A stretch of DNA of 64,000 bases, from NCBI GenBank assembly GCA_947652115.1, contig OX393569.1, forward strand, positions 5,310,457 through 5,374,456. Direction: 5' to 3'. This document shows, piece after piece, positions 34,036 through 45,467 of this stretch. Numbering within the stretch: position 1 is the first letter of the stretch; each line of letters opens with the position of its first letter. This DNA comes from Blastomussa wellsi. Taxonomy: Eukaryota; Cnidaria; Anthozoa; Scleractinia; Plerogyridae. The notes beneath the pieces are model-generated. The model ran no database searches, was not told where the DNA came from, and saw nothing but the letters and a program-made list of their open reading frames with translations. The translations under genes were made by a program, and so were the position numbers.

Positions 34036-34815
34036 AATTGGTTTTATAGTACCCATTAAAATTAAAAGTTTTTTTTCGGAATTTTACAAACGATATACGG
34101 CTGTCCTTGGCTATTTTTTCTATTTACAATACAGCTATTACTATTTCAAATATGACTATTCTTGCAATTTAATTTATGTCACAGAGGAAAAATACATCAT
34201 AGTTTAAAATCATCAAGGCTGAAATATTTCTCCAAATAATTAAGTACAAACGAGAAACGCAGCGCCGGGATGAATGGAGCTTTCAAAAAATCCCAAACAG
34301 AACACACCACGAATGTCACTCTTAAGTAAATTAAGAATGTTGCTCTTTAAAAAAATTCACTGCTAATGGTTTCCAATGAAAATTTGCATTTTTGTCACAA
34401 TGACATGGCAACCAGACCGAAAAGTAAGTGAGCTTTAATGTAGGATGTCTTTGACCAATTATTGTGATAGAAAAAATATGGAAATACACCGTAGTGCAAT
34501 TGATCTCGTTATAACGAGCTCGTATCATATCGGCATATCTTATACTTCTCGATTACACAGTTAACCATTCAAAATTCATGTCAGAAAACCGCCCATTTAT
34601 GAAAAAAGCAACTACCTTATTTCTTTAATTACATGTAATTTGGCGTTTTTCGCGTTTAAATAAATCGCGAAATTAAAGAGTGAAGACCCGCGAATAAAAA
34701 TACTCGCGAAATTACAGTAATATCCATATGGAAATGCCAATCATAGAAAAAAAGAGATTAACAAGCAATAAAAACAACATATACAGGATATATATGTATC
34801 AACAAACACACAAGT

Positions 34816-35052
34816 TGGACAAAAGACATTTTAAGTCACGCGTCACGCAATTTAATGCGTAGTTTTCTGCAGAGAATCGGATTTCATTTTTGATTGACAG
34901 TTATTTTATTGTGTAATTCGCACGCGGTCGGGGTTTTTTAGTGTCGGTACCGTACACGTCGCTAGAGTCTAGAGCAATGGAAAAAGCTAGGGAAATCGTG
35001 AATTAAACCGTGAGTTTACTGTTCTGAATTACCGTTTGTTGTCTACGCAACA
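34816..35052 (+). repeat. left LTR of BEL/Pao element
   Basis: 237 bases, TGGACAAAAGAC...CTACGCAACA. It appears identical to 40919-41155. It should carry the promoter; no separate TATA box was assigned. Confidence 0.95.
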
Positions 35053-35166
35053 TTTTGGCGACCACGACGGGAGCAACCGAGAAACCGTTTTCCGTTTTGG
35101 AGATTTACCGTACGCAAGCACACTGTGGTAAGCTTTGAAATTTGATTTGTGTTCTTGCCGTTCAAG

Positions 35167-38100
35167 ATGCCTGATCCGGCTGGTGTTGAAGAAACTGGCG
35201 GCGAGGATTCTCCGGGAACCGAACAGACCAACAACAAGGACGACGAAGAAAAACTTGAAAGGGAAAAAACGCTTTTGAAGCTGAAAAAACAAAAGCGAAC
35301 ACGAAAAACCGAGATGACAAAAATTCGCCATCACATCGAGAAGCTTTGTATCACGCCGAAGGATTCGCCGAAGGACGTAGGCGCTATAGAGAAAGATATC
35401 GAGCAACTTTGGTCGCTTCTGGAAATCACACTGGAAATTCTGGACGAATTGTGTGTTGTTTATTTGGAAAATGGAGAAGAAACGAATAAACAGGCGGCTA
35501 TGGAAGAAGGACAAGCGCTCGAATCGGAAATTCAAGCCGCTATTGAAAAAGCACACGAGGCCGTGAAATCACACGCTCAAATTTCTGTCGCGACCGCTTC
35601 GAACAATGAATTCGTCGCTCATCCAAGTCCGCCGATTGTTTTGCAGGGTTCGCTCAACCCAGCTTCGCCTCCACCGCCTTCCCAAAGTTCTCACAGCAGT
35701 CAGAAAGAAGCAGGAGTTCCTGAAAGCCCGCCAGCCAGTCATTCCTCGAATCATCGCCTGAAGCCATTAAAAGTGCCGTCGTATGGTGGAGACAAGACGA
35801 AATTTGAGGAGTTTTGGGGGCTGTTCGAAAGTCTAGTGGACCAGTCCAAAGAACCAGTGAATCTAAAAATGGCGAGATTGAGGCAATGCTTGTCCGGCAG
35901 CGCACTAGAGGCAATCCGAGGGCTTGGTGTTTCAAAACCAGAATATGAAGAAGCCAAGGAAATCTTGATAGCCAAGTTCGGCGGTCAGCGGCGGCAGCTG
36001 CGGGCCTACATGGATCAGCTGGAAAAAATGCCACAAATGAGAAACAACGACGTTCAGGGATTTGAAAAGTTTGCAGATTTAGTACGGATTACGGTGGTTA
36101 AGCTCAAGGCTGAGGGTCGTGATGGAGAGCTTGGAGAAGGAACACTGCATAGCTTGTTAGTAAAGAAGCTTGCGGAAGCTCAAGTGCAAGGGTACAGCCG
36201 TTGGTTACAGGAACAGGGCCGGGAGCGATCCGTTCTAAGCTTAAAAGATTGGCTTAAAGAGGAAGTACGAATTCGAGTGGAAGCTATGGAGATGGCACAT
36301 GGCTTAACTGTGGTAGAGAAAACGGATGGATGGCAACCTTCAAACCGAAATCCAAATCGACACAAGCCCCAAAACTTTCACGTCAAATCAGATTGGTTAA
36401 CCCGAACCAGGAGACCGCCAAGCTCAGGCCAGTTTACCCGTAAGCCACCTTGTTCGTGCTGTGGCTCCCTGAATCATGGAGTATGGGCATGTTTAGCATT
36501 CCAGCAGAAGAGTTATGATGACCGATGGCAGCTGGCTAAAGACAAACGATTGTGTTTCCGGTGTTTAGCAGGTAATCACCAGGGAAAAGCCTGTACGAAG
36601 TCGCAAACTTGCCAAATTGATGGTTGTCGGGGGAACCACCACCGTCTCTTGCATGAGAATCAGCCTGTTACAGACCAACCCATGGGGGCTGCTCCGGCGC
36701 CAGTGGTCGAAACTAACAGTTACCCGTCATTTACTCCATGGGAAGGGGCAGTTGGCCCTGCTTTATCACCCGAGGGAGAGGACAGTCACCCCTCGCGTTC
36801 GATGACGACTCACAACCCAAGAAGTCCCAATGAAGCCTGCTCACTCCGTACCATTCCAGTGTGGGTGAAAGCACAAGGAAAGAAAGTTAAAGTAAATGCA
36901 ATCCTGGATGATGCTTCAAATGAGACATTCTTGAATGAAGAAGTGGCTGGAGCCCTTGGACTTAAGGAGTCTTATCAAACCGTGAAAGTTCATGTGCTGA
37001 ACAACTCTGTAGAGACATTTCAGACAATGCCGTTGAAAGTAGAGATCGAAAGCGTTAATGGCCAGCTTACAAAGGAAATCGAAGTGAAGACTTGTCCCCG
37101 CAGTGTAACTGGAAACTACCAAGTTGAGAATTGGGACGCAAACAAAAGCAAGTGGCCTCACCTTGCAGAGTGTGACTTCGCTTTACCAGCGAAAGATGGT
37201 TTGGTGGACTTGTTGTTAGGGGTTGATAATGCTGACTTGCATTATTCATTTGTTGATGTACGTGGAAAGGTGGGTGAACCGGTGGCTCGTTTGGGTCCGC
37301 TTGGCTGGACTTGTATTGGATCTCCAGATGGAAGAGCGGAATCTGGAACAAGGACACACACCATTCGAACACTGTTTACTAGAGAAGTAGGGTCGATTAG
37401 TGGAGCTGGTGGTTGTTGTGATTTGGATCAAACGCTTAAGAGGTTTTGGGAGATCGAGAGTTATGGAACTGAACTTAATGACCGAATCGTGTGCACTGAA
37501 GAAGAGAAATTGGCCTTAGAAAAAGTCAGCAGCTCAGTCTGTTACAACAGTGGAAGATACAGTGTTGCTGTGCCATGGAAAGGACAGAGGCCTCAACTAC
37601 CTGATAATCGGCAGATGGCAGAATCCCGTCTTCTCAGCACAGAAAAAAACTTAAGGAAGAAAGAATTTGTTGAAAGGGAGTATCAGAAGACCATCGAGAC
37701 TTATGTGGAGAAAGGATACCTGCGCAAAGTCCCAGAAAACGAAGCACCGCCCCCTGAAGTTTGGTACCTGCCACACTTCCCGATTGTTAAGATGAGCAAG
37801 TCTACAACCAAAGTAAGAATTGTCTTTGACTGTTCTGCAAAATGCCAAGGAATGTCTCTTAATGATGTCATTCATGCTGGGCCAAAACTTCAGAGAGAAC
37901 TGTTTGATATTCTGATCCGTTTCCGCCGCAACCCAGTTGCCCTTGTTTGTGACATTCAAGAGATGTACCTCCAGATAGAAATTGAAACTGAAGACCGACC
38001 ATTGTTCCGAATTCTGTGGCGAGATGGGGAAACAGGCCGAAACCCAGATGTATACGAATTCTCTAGAGTTGTTTTTGGAAAGAACTCAGCCCCCTTTGAA

Positions 38101-40395
38101 GCCCAGTTCATTTCCCAGGAGAATGCCAGGCATCACCAAACCGAGTTCCCATTAGCTGCTGAAACTGTTCTTCAGTCCACATACATGGATGATTCGTTGG
38201 ACAGTGTTGAGGATGACGAGAAAGGAGTTGAACTGTATCATCAACTTGATGCACTGTGGGCGAAGGCAGGCATGCATGCCCGAAAATGGGTTTCGAATTC
38301 AGAAATAGTGATGGCAGCCATACCCGAGGAGGACCGAGCCACTGAAGTTAACATAAGAGACAGTAACGATACAGTTACAACAACACTTGGCTTGCAGTGG
38401 AATAGCACCGATGACGTATTGGCAGTACCTGCAACACCCATACCTCTTGACTATCCAATTACGAAGAGGAGTGTTTTGAAGAAGATTGCAACCGTCTTTG
38501 ACCCGCTTGGCCTAGTAAGCCCTTTCGTAGTGCGAGCAAAGATTATGCTCCAAGAACTGTGGAACCGTGGCTATGATTGGGATGAGGAAGTTCAAGACGA
38601 AGTGGCTAATCGTCTCCAGATCTGGTTCTCGCAGCTGTCGTGTCTGGCAAATGTCGAGATTCCCCGGTGTCTGCAAAACCAGCAACCAGTGAAATCGAAG
38701 GACTTGGTGACCTTTGTTGATGCCTCAACACAAGCCTATGGAGCTGCATCATACTTACGCTGCGAGTATGAAGATGGTACTGTATCCGCACAGCTGATCG
38801 CTTCGAAGAGTAAGGTTGCACCGCTTACACCTGTGACTGTTCCAAGGCTGGAATTAATGGGAGCCATAGTGGGTTTGAGGTTAACCCAGTCCGTGTCCAG
38901 AGCCCTAGATCTACCTGTGAAGGCAGCATCGTTCTACTCTGACAGCACAGACGTGCTATGGTGGATTCGTGGAAGAGGCCGAGACTTTCGGCCCTTTGTG
39001 GCGAACCGCATTGGGGAGATACAGATTAGTACTGAACCGGCACAATGGCAGCATGTTACTACCGACAAAAATCCCGCCGATCTGTGTTCCAGAGGAACCA
39101 GCCCAGCTGAACTTGCTGAATCCCAACTGTGGTGGAATGGCCCTGATTGGTTGAAGAAGGAGAAGAGTGAGTGGCCGAAGATGCAGTTAGCCGAAAGCCC
39201 CAAAGTAATGCCCGAAATGAAGTCAACAAAGAAACAGCAACCAGTGTCTACCACCCTTGTGACAGTGCAGGAAAACCAACCTCAGAGGGTCAAACCGAGT
39301 CAGAGTGGCAGTGTTCCGGTCTGGAGATTGAACCCGAAACGCTTCTCTAGTTGGAACCGACTGGTGAACATACATGCTCGAGTAAGGAGGGTTCTCCACA
39401 ACATGTCAAAGAGGGGGCCGAGACAGACTGGTAAAGCGTTATCTCCGTACGAGATCAGAGAAGCTGAGGCAGAGGTGGTGCGATCGTGCCAGCGCGAAGC
39501 ATTCCCTGACGAATATAGAGCTCTTGTGTCCAAGAAACCGATACCATCCAAGAGCCCACTAGCCAAGTTGAATCCTGTGTTGGACGAAGAAGGCTGTATT
39601 CGTTCAAATGGAAGGCTTCAGTTTACAGAGTACTTACCTTATGATGTGCGATTCCCGATGATACTGCCTCGAGGAGACTGTGTAACTAAACTCATTGTCA
39701 AGCATTATCATGAACAGGCCAACCATACCGCAGGAACCAACTTTGTCTTGTCCCAAATCAACCAAAAGTATTGGATCATTGCAGCCCGAGAAGAGATCCG
39801 AGAGTGGGAGCGCGAGTGTAACATGTGTAAACGAAGGTGGAACAAGACCACTACACAGATCATGGCCCCGATTCCAGATATCCGTCTTCGATTCACCTTC
39901 CGTCCCTTTGACCAAGCAGCCGTTGACTATGCTGGGCCTTTTACCACCGTACAAGGACGAGGTGTGCGCCGTCAGAAGAGGTGGCTGTGTTTGTTTACTT
40001 GTTTGTCAACCCGTGCGGTCCATTTGGAGGTGGCATTTGGTCTGGACACAGACAGCTTTCTGAATGCCTTTACACGATTTACAAGCAGACGAGGAGTGCC
40101 AAAGGAGATGGTCAGCGACTGCGGAACCAATTTTGTTGGAGCTGTAAATGAACTGAAAGAACTCATCAGTGAGCTGGACCAGGACAAGATTCAGCAAAAC
40201 ACAGCTCATCGAGGTGTAAAGTGGAGATTCAATCCGCCCGGGGCACCACACTTTGGCGGCATTCACGAGGCCATGATAAAATCAGCTAAGAAGGCTATCT
40301 ACGGGGTTATTGGGAGCAGTCACGTAACCGATGAAGAGCTAATTACCGCAGTTACAGGAGTGGAAAGTCTGCTGAATTCACGACCACTTACCTAG
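35167..40395 (+). CDS. BEL/Pao gag-pol polyprotein, ends at an internal stop in integrase
   Basis: Encodes the structural and replication proteins of the LTR element. The first ATG after the primer-binding site is 35167; the frame is open slightly upstream, but only from a GTG. From that Met: charged coiled-coil region to about residue 150, Pro/Ser linker, gag-like core, CCHC zinc knuckle (CFRCLAGNHQGKAC) near 463, and aspartic protease LDDAS near 580. RT begins with the IVFDCSAK block and has YMDD at 1006; RNase H has FVDAS near 1183. The integrase has an HHCC zinc finger, then DYAGPF (Asp near 1587), SDCGTNF (Asp near 1651) and the GGIHEAM Glu near 1701. A TAG at 40393-40395, just after the catalytic Glu region, ends the frame. 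Confidence 0.92.
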   Translation: MPDPAGVEETGGEDSPGTEQTNNKDDEEKLEREKTLLKLKKQKRTRKTEMTKIRHHIEKLCITPKDSPKDVGAIEKDIEQLWSLLEITLEILDELCVVYLENGEETNKQAAMEEGQALESEIQAAIEKAHEAVKSHAQISVATASNNEFVAHPSPPIVLQGSLNPASPPPPSQSSHSSQKEAGVPESPPASHSSNHRLKPLKVPSYGGDKTKFEEFWGLFESLVDQSKEPVNLKMARLRQCLSGSALEAIRGLGVSKPEYEEAKEILIAKFGGQRRQLRAYMDQLEKMPQMRNNDVQGFEKFADLVRITVVKLKAEGRDGELGEGTLHSLLVKKLAEAQVQGYSRWLQEQGRERSVLSLKDWLKEEVRIRVEAMEMAHGLTVVEKTDGWQPSNRNPNRHKPQNFHVKSDWLTRTRRPPSSGQFTRKPPCSCCGSLNHGVWACLAFQQKSYDDRWQLAKDKRLCFRCLAGNHQGKACTKSQTCQIDGCRGNHHRLLHENQPVTDQPMGAAPAPVVETNSYPSFTPWEGAVGPALSPEGEDSHPSRSMTTHNPRSPNEACSLRTIPVWVKAQGKKVKVNAILDDASNETFLNEEVAGALGLKESYQTVKVHVLNNSVETFQTMPLKVEIESVNGQLTKEIEVKTCPRSVTGNYQVENWDANKSKWPHLAECDFALPAKDGLVDLLLGVDNADLHYSFVDVRGKVGEPVARLGPLGWTCIGSPDGRAESGTRTHTIRTLFTREVGSISGAGGCCDLDQTLKRFWEIESYGTELNDRIVCTEEEKLALEKVSSSVCYNSGRYSVAVPWKGQRPQLPDNRQMAESRLLSTEKNLRKKEFVEREYQKTIETYVEKGYLRKVPENEAPPPEVWYLPHFPIVKMSKSTTKVRIVFDCSAKCQGMSLNDVIHAGPKLQRELFDILIRFRRNPVALVCDIQEMYLQIEIETEDRPLFRILWRDGETGRNPDVYEFSRVVFGKNSAPFEAQFISQENARHHQTEFPLAAETVLQSTYMDDSLDSVEDDEKGVELYHQLDALWAKAGMHARKWVSNSEIVMAAIPEEDRATEVNIRDSNDTVTTTLGLQWNSTDDVLAVPATPIPLDYPITKRSVLKKIATVFDPLGLVSPFVVRAKIMLQELWNRGYDWDEEVQDEVANRLQIWFSQLSCLANVEIPRCLQNQQPVKSKDLVTFVDASTQAYGAASYLRCEYEDGTVSAQLIASKSKVAPLTPVTVPRLELMGAIVGLRLTQSVSRALDLPVKAASFYSDSTDVLWWIRGRGRDFRPFVANRIGEIQISTEPAQWQHVTTDKNPADLCSRGTSPAELAESQLWWNGPDWLKKEKSEWPKMQLAESPKVMPEMKSTKKQQPVSTTLVTVQENQPQRVKPSQSGSVPVWRLNPKRFSSWNRLVNIHARVRRVLHNMSKRGPRQTGKALSPYEIREAEAEVVRSCQREAFPDEYRALVSKKPIPSKSPLAKLNPVLDEEGCIRSNGRLQFTEYLPYDVRFPMILPRGDCVTKLIVKHYHEQANHTAGTNFVLSQINQKYWIIAAREEIREWERECNMCKRRWNKTTTQIMAPIPDIRLRFTFRPFDQAAVDYAGPFTTVQGRGVRRQKRWLCLFTCLSTRAVHLEVAFGLDTDSFLNAFTRFTSRRGVPKEMVSDCGTNFVGAVNELKELISELDQDKIQQNTAHRGVKWRFNPPGAPHFGGIHEAMIKSAKKAIYGVIGSSHVTDEELITAVTGVESLLNSRPLT

Positions 40396-40803
40396 CAGTC
40401 AGCTAACCCTCAGGACATTGTACCGCTTACTCCAAACCACTTCTTGCATGGCCAGTTGGGTGGTCAATTCGCACCTGAAACCGTTGACACCACCGAGTTC
40501 AGTCCACGCAAACGTTGGCGAAAGGTTCAGGAGATAATTTCCCAAGTATGGAGGAGGTGGTTGCAAGAGTACCTCCCTTTGCTGAACAGGAGGCCGAAGT
40601 GGACAGAAGTAGTCAAGGATCTAAAAGAGAATGATGTTGTGCTTGTTTTGGATCCTAAACTGCCCAGAGGACGATGGCCGCTAGGACGCATCCTTGAAAC
40701 TTATCCAGGAAGAGATGGCCACACCAGAGTCGCCAAGGTCCAATGTGGAGAGAGTACCGTTGTGAGGCCGATCCATAAACTTGTTCCTTTGCAAGAAAGT
40801 TAG
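40396..40803 (+). pseudogene. C-terminal remainder of BEL/Pao integrase after the internal stop
   Basis: The same reading frame stays open from the TAG at 40393-40395 to a TAG at 40801-40803. It keeps family-typical integrase C-terminal blocks (PLTPNHFLHG, RWRKVQEIISQVWRRW, GRWPLGRI). The break is therefore a single nonsense codon and not a deletion or frameshift. Unless the stop is read through, the integrase of this copy lacks its C-terminal part. Confidence 0.85.
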
Positions 40804-40918
40804 GACACTCACAGATTGAGAACAGTGTTGCAAGCATTTCTCGTTGTTATGGTTTATTGAGCTTTTTTGTTCTGAACAATCACACTGATCCTTACCTCCC
40901 AGTGTGGGGAAGGGGAAA

Positions 40919-41155
40919 TGGACAAAAGACATTTTAAGTCACGCGTCACGCAATTTAATGCGTAGTTTTCTGCAGAGAATCGGATTTCATTTTTGATTGA
41001 CAGTTATTTTATTGTGTAATTCGCACGCGGTCGGGGTTTTTTAGTGTCGGTACCGTACACGTCGCTAGAGTCTAGAGCAATGGAAAAAGCTAGGGAAATC
41101 GTGAATTAAACCGTGAGTTTACTGTTCTGAATTACCGTTTGTTGTCTACGCAACA
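40919..41155 (+). repeat. right LTR of BEL/Pao element
   Basis: 237 bases matching the left LTR with no difference found by eye. It is followed directly by the CAAGT target duplication. Confidence 0.95.
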
Positions 41156-41160
41156 CAAGT

Positions 41161-44100
41161 TATAACTGGTTTTACTGGTAGGTTCCATGTCGTGTCTTCA
41201 GTTGTGAAATAACGTTAGTTTGCGACTCTTTCACATATGGAGTAGAGTCTTGTTCCAGTTTGTCAGGAAATTTCAAAAAGTTCAGAATTTTGGAAAAATA
41301 AAATGAAGTTGACAACACTTGAATCGCGAAATTTAATGCCCTTTGTTACATTTGCCCATTGAAATCGCGGAAATAAAACCCCGCTAAATACTGTCTCACC
41401 AAAATCGCGAAATTATATTTAGGTACCAATGAGGTATTCTGAATATTTTTCGGAAAAGATTAGGCGACAGAGTAGTTGATACAGTCCAAAATTTTGATGC
41501 CGCTAAAAAGTGGCTCATTTAATAACAGAAATGTTAGAGAAATTCACAAAGACGGCATATGTGTCACTATTTTTATTAGTTTTTAAAGTTCACAAGAATC
41601 AAAACTTGCCAAAAGTCTGATGTGGTCAATTGTCTGTTGCTACGCCTCTTCGCATTATTTGCTAGCTAACGTTAACTTCATTTAACTGGCGAAATATATC
41701 TCTATTCCGGTTCATGTTCGCCCAAAACGTAGTGAGACTGGTGGGCTAATCAAATGTGTCCCAAAAAAAAAAAAAAAAAAAAATCTAGAACGAACGTAAC
41801 GTTAAGTTACTCGAGTGAACGAACTGTTGTATACGGGTCTTCACTGGTGACGGAGACGGTGTCGTAATCAGGAGCGAGAGTTAGAAGCGGTGGGGGCTCA
41901 TCGTACACCAAGCCAAGCGCATAGTCTCCGTGGAGGAGGGGGAGCAGATACATCATTATCATTACTATGAAGAAGAAACGAAGTTCCCGGAATGCCAGAA
42001 CCTAGCATCGTAACTGTTTTATTCTTCCGCTTCTGCTTGTGAATCTGGCAATGTAATTTTCAGTGGATCACAAGGGAACAAGCGGAATCGAAAGAAAATG
42101 GAAACTTTCTGATTCTGCCGACTCCCATTCCGTCGTGCTTATGACTCCGCTTGCGACTCTGATTTTCGATTTTCACTAGGTCGTAAGCGCTAACAGACAC
42201 TTCATCCCCCCCTCCCCCCACACACACACACACAAGAGCATCTCAGGTTGGTAGTGGACCTTTTTAGTGTCGTATGGATTTGTTGAAATTCGCAATACTG
42301 TAAAATGTATGACGTCACTAACATTTTATGACGTCAAAGCTTTTTAACAAACGGGAATCGCCACAAATCCATACTATAGATTTTGCATCTGAATGCACTC
42401 TCTACATTGGCTTTGGTTTCACACCAGAAAGATGAAGCTGTGAGAGTTTTAAGCGTTTATGTGTTTTGCTCACGTGACTTTCCAAATATGGTCAAAACTG
42501 CCAAAAGTGAAAGCAGCCTCCAATAGGGGAATCTTTGTTTACAATATTTGCCTCATTAGCATAAGCGATTCAGTTTCTGATGGAGTTACAAAAAAATCAG
42601 TTCTGAATATTGAAAGTTCACAGCACGATTAATTAACTCTGCCAATGAATTTCAGCTCGATGCATTGATCATGAATTCTTTTTGTCTGATGCAGGTTTAA
42701 AAACTCAGAATTTTACAAAGAATGTATGAGCTCATTAGCGATTTTGCCACCCAGAAATTTTGGAGTTTTTGAAAGACCATTTCTCTTTGAATATTACACA
42801 AAAAGAGCTAAAAATTTCACCATGTACTAAATTTCACTAGCTCTTTAACTGTTTGGAGTCCATTCATATCTAACATGTTTCCTTCTGTACGCCAAGCCGT
42901 ATGCTAATGAGAAAAAGGTAAACAATGACGTCAGTGTGAATCCCCCTATAGAACAACCTGAAGGCAACAAGCATGGCAAAAAAGTAATGCTGGGATCGAA
43001 AGGGAACCCAAGATATGATGATTATTAGAAGTCATCTATGGCAACCGCTTTGTAGTTAGGGTTCTCCCCCATTAATGGTGGTAAAACCCGCCCCCGCTCC
43101 GTATTACGCGCGACAACTTGCATTGTTTCCAGCCAGGTTCTTATCGAAACTTGACAATTGCAAATAAACTAACAGTAACAGTCATTTTTTTTTTGTTGAA
43201 GCAGGCAAATAATAATCAATCTTAGAGAGTGATTGCGGCAGATGTTCTAGCGCGATATCTTACCTACGTGAAATCTTATTCTGTGGCTGCACTGAGTTAT
43301 AAAATTTCAGGCTTGTAAAAGCGAGGACAGCACTGTGTTTCGTTCAATTATATACATCTGCGCCAGACTGCAAAATTGAAGGTCATAGAAGACGCCAGTT
43401 AGCGAACTATCTGCTATGACGGGTAGGTTTGTAGCGTTTTCCAATTCTACATTCAAACTCCGCTCACACTTAAATTTTCGCAAAAAATGCAGAGTTGTAT
43501 CCACACATTACTCTTCAGTTCTGCAATTCTCTATGTCCACATCGCTTACGTACTGAACTTTGAACTGACTTCACCTTGACTGAATATAGTACAATGTCGT
43601 GCATGCCATTTTGAAAATTAACAATGGCGTGGAGCCATATTATTGTATACACCTCCAAACTGTAAGCTTCCTAAATGATTCGAACTTTTATGTTTATTTG
43701 CTGGCTTTTCAGGTTGGAATCATTTTTACATCGGTGACGTTTTGATCACTGGATATTTTTAAAACACGTGCAAATTACTGAGTTCTTTTTTCGAGATTTC
43801 CAGGTTCTAAGCGAGAAAAACCGATGATATACTGATCTATTATGCTTTTTGGCATCTCATAACATCAAAATTTTAGCAGATCTAGGCGAGCCGGTATTTA
43901 CTTCAGTTTCTGAGTGAAAAATTACGATCATGTAGTCCACTTTTCTTTGGAAAATCAATCGTTATTTCCTGCTGCTACTGAAACAACCGATTTTGTCACT
44001 GAAATTTCCTGAGCAACATGACGTCACCACACCAGGCAATGTTGACGTCACAAATTTCGGAGTTTTCCGCGTAAGTTTCTGACTGGATAATAAAATCGGA

Positions 44101-44435
44101 CAAGTTTCGTTTATTTCTACAAAGCGTTTACGAAAACCGCAGCACTTGCCCTCCTGACAAAAGAATAAGAGCTAGTCTATTTATATAAATGCATGCTTTA
44201 ATTTTAAAGTTCGTAGTTCAGCTGATGCATTTATTTAAATCCTGCTGTTTTTTTTATTGTTTTCTTCCAAGCATGAAGTCGGGAACGTTTATTCATTCAT
44301 TATTCAAAATTTCTTTGAAATTTAGTCTAGATGCAGTAACTTTTAATTAAAGCAGCCGATCGCAAAACAACCGGCTTTAGCCAGCTTTAGTTTTATTTCT
44401 GATGCAACTAACATCGATTGGAAGAAAAATGTCAG
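41161..44435. other. gene-free stretch right of the retrotransposon
   Basis: A 21-base poly-A lies at about 41763-41783, and a short CA microsatellite at about 42219-42233. GTATGGATTTGT near 42274 and ACAAATCCATAC near 42364 form a weak inverted pair around TGACGTCA words. No exon was supported. Confidence 0.4.
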
Positions 44436-44917
44436 GCAAAGCTTTTCCGAATTCCTTGTCGGGTCGTCCGGTGAACCGTCGACGAAAGAACACAGGTATT
44501 CAAGACTTGTTATGTTTATCTGGTTCAGTGGAAAGTAAATCGTGCGTAAGTCCTTTGTAAAATCCCTTCAAAAATACAGCTGAATTTGTTATAATTAAGT
44601 ATTTAGAGCAAGGTATAAATCGCAGCAATTCGTCTAAATTATCGTCTTTGTTTGGTATTATACAGAAATCCAAGAACGAAACATTTCAAAGATAGCCTTA
44701 TTACACTTTTCATTGTTGTGAAAAAATCTAAAAGATGTATACAAAATAGTCAATTTTTTGATCACGTGGATATTGATGGTAGACAAATGCAATATTTACG
44801 TTACTTCTTTTTGGTCTTTTTGTTTAGTCCGGTGCTGCAAATTTGCATCTATAGTCTCTATATAAATAAACAGTTGTCATTTTATCGACTTTCACCCTTT
44901 TAACAGAAGACGATTAA
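44436..44917 (+). other. possible phase-1 exon pair (alternative 3' end of the 31-34 kb candidate gene)
   Basis: 44436-44495 has a CAG acceptor, a GT donor, 60 bases and phase 1 at both ends. It encodes GKAFPNSLSGRPVNRRRKNT in the frame of the exons at 32-34 kb. 44907-44917 follows a pyrimidine-rich acceptor and gives EDD-stop in that frame. AATAAA lies about 70 bases further (44988-44993). Alternatively, the ATG at 44430 starts an unrelated short frame. Confidence 0.25.
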
Positions 44918-45114
44918 GGTTCCGATGCGACAAATAACTCGAGGCCTCTACATTCTCATTTCTTTCATTTCCAAAAGCCAGCTGCAAAAATAAACCAAGA
45001 AGCGAATTTTCGGGAAACATCTTGGATTTTCAGCGAAGTGAATTTGAGTTAATTAGCACTTCTTATACATTGCTGCTCTGTAAATATTGGCTGAGAAGTA
45101 CAAAGGTATAAAGC

Positions 45115-45182
45115 CAATGATACGCGGTTCAACATTTATTGAGCAACAAATGTTGCGACAAATGTTGAACCGTGTATCATTG
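45115..45182. repeat. hairpin element, CAATGATACGCGGTTCAACA arms
   Basis: CAATGATACGCGGTTCAACA pairs with TGTTGAACCGTGTATCATTG with one G-T type mismatch. The loop contains two further ACATTT/AAATGT words. Confidence 0.75.
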
Positions 45183-45221
45183 ACTTAAGCCTCGCGCCAA
45201 GCAGCGCATCTTGTCGAAACT

Positions 45222-45467
45222 TTTCCCGGTTTCCGTAGCATCAAGCGGCAAGGAATATTTCTATTCCTCCCTGGATGGATGCTAGTCCATCGCAGGATTA
45301 CCCCTAGCATTTTTTCGCCGGTACCAATTTATGCACCTGGGTGGAGAGAGGCACTGTGAGAGCTAAGTGTCTTGCCCAAGAACACAACGCAGTGCTCCGG
45401 CCAGGGTTTGAACTTGGATCATCTGATCCAGAGTCCAGCGCACTAACCATTAGGCCACCACGCCTCC
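45222..45467 (-). repeat. tRNA-derived SINE-like element, copy 4 (inverted)
   Basis: Reverse complement of the 19576-19822 family: GGATGCTAGTCCATCGCAGG, AGAGAGGCACTGTGAGAGC, TGTCTTGCCCAAGAACACAA, B box complement GGGTTTGAACTTGG, and A-box side AGCGCACTAACCATTAGGCC. Confidence 0.8.

Larger units (their letters stand above)
34811..41160 (+). mobile_element. BEL/Pao LTR retrotransposon with 5-bp target duplication
   Basis: Two 237-bp LTRs (34816-35052, 40919-41155) bound one long gag-pol frame. Both flanks read CAAGT (34811-34815, 41156-41160), the 5-bp duplication typical of BEL/Pao. LTRs start TG and end CA. The primer-binding region starts TGGCGACCACGACGGG just after the left LTR. The domain order is gag-like region, CCHC knuckle, protease, RT, RNase H, integrase. 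The LTRs look identical by eye, so the insertion is young, although the coding frame carries an internal stop. Confidence 0.95.

Noticed and set aside
35029..40266. Several long minus-strand frames under the BEL/Pao polyprotein
   Set aside because: Shadows of the strongly supported plus-strand frame.
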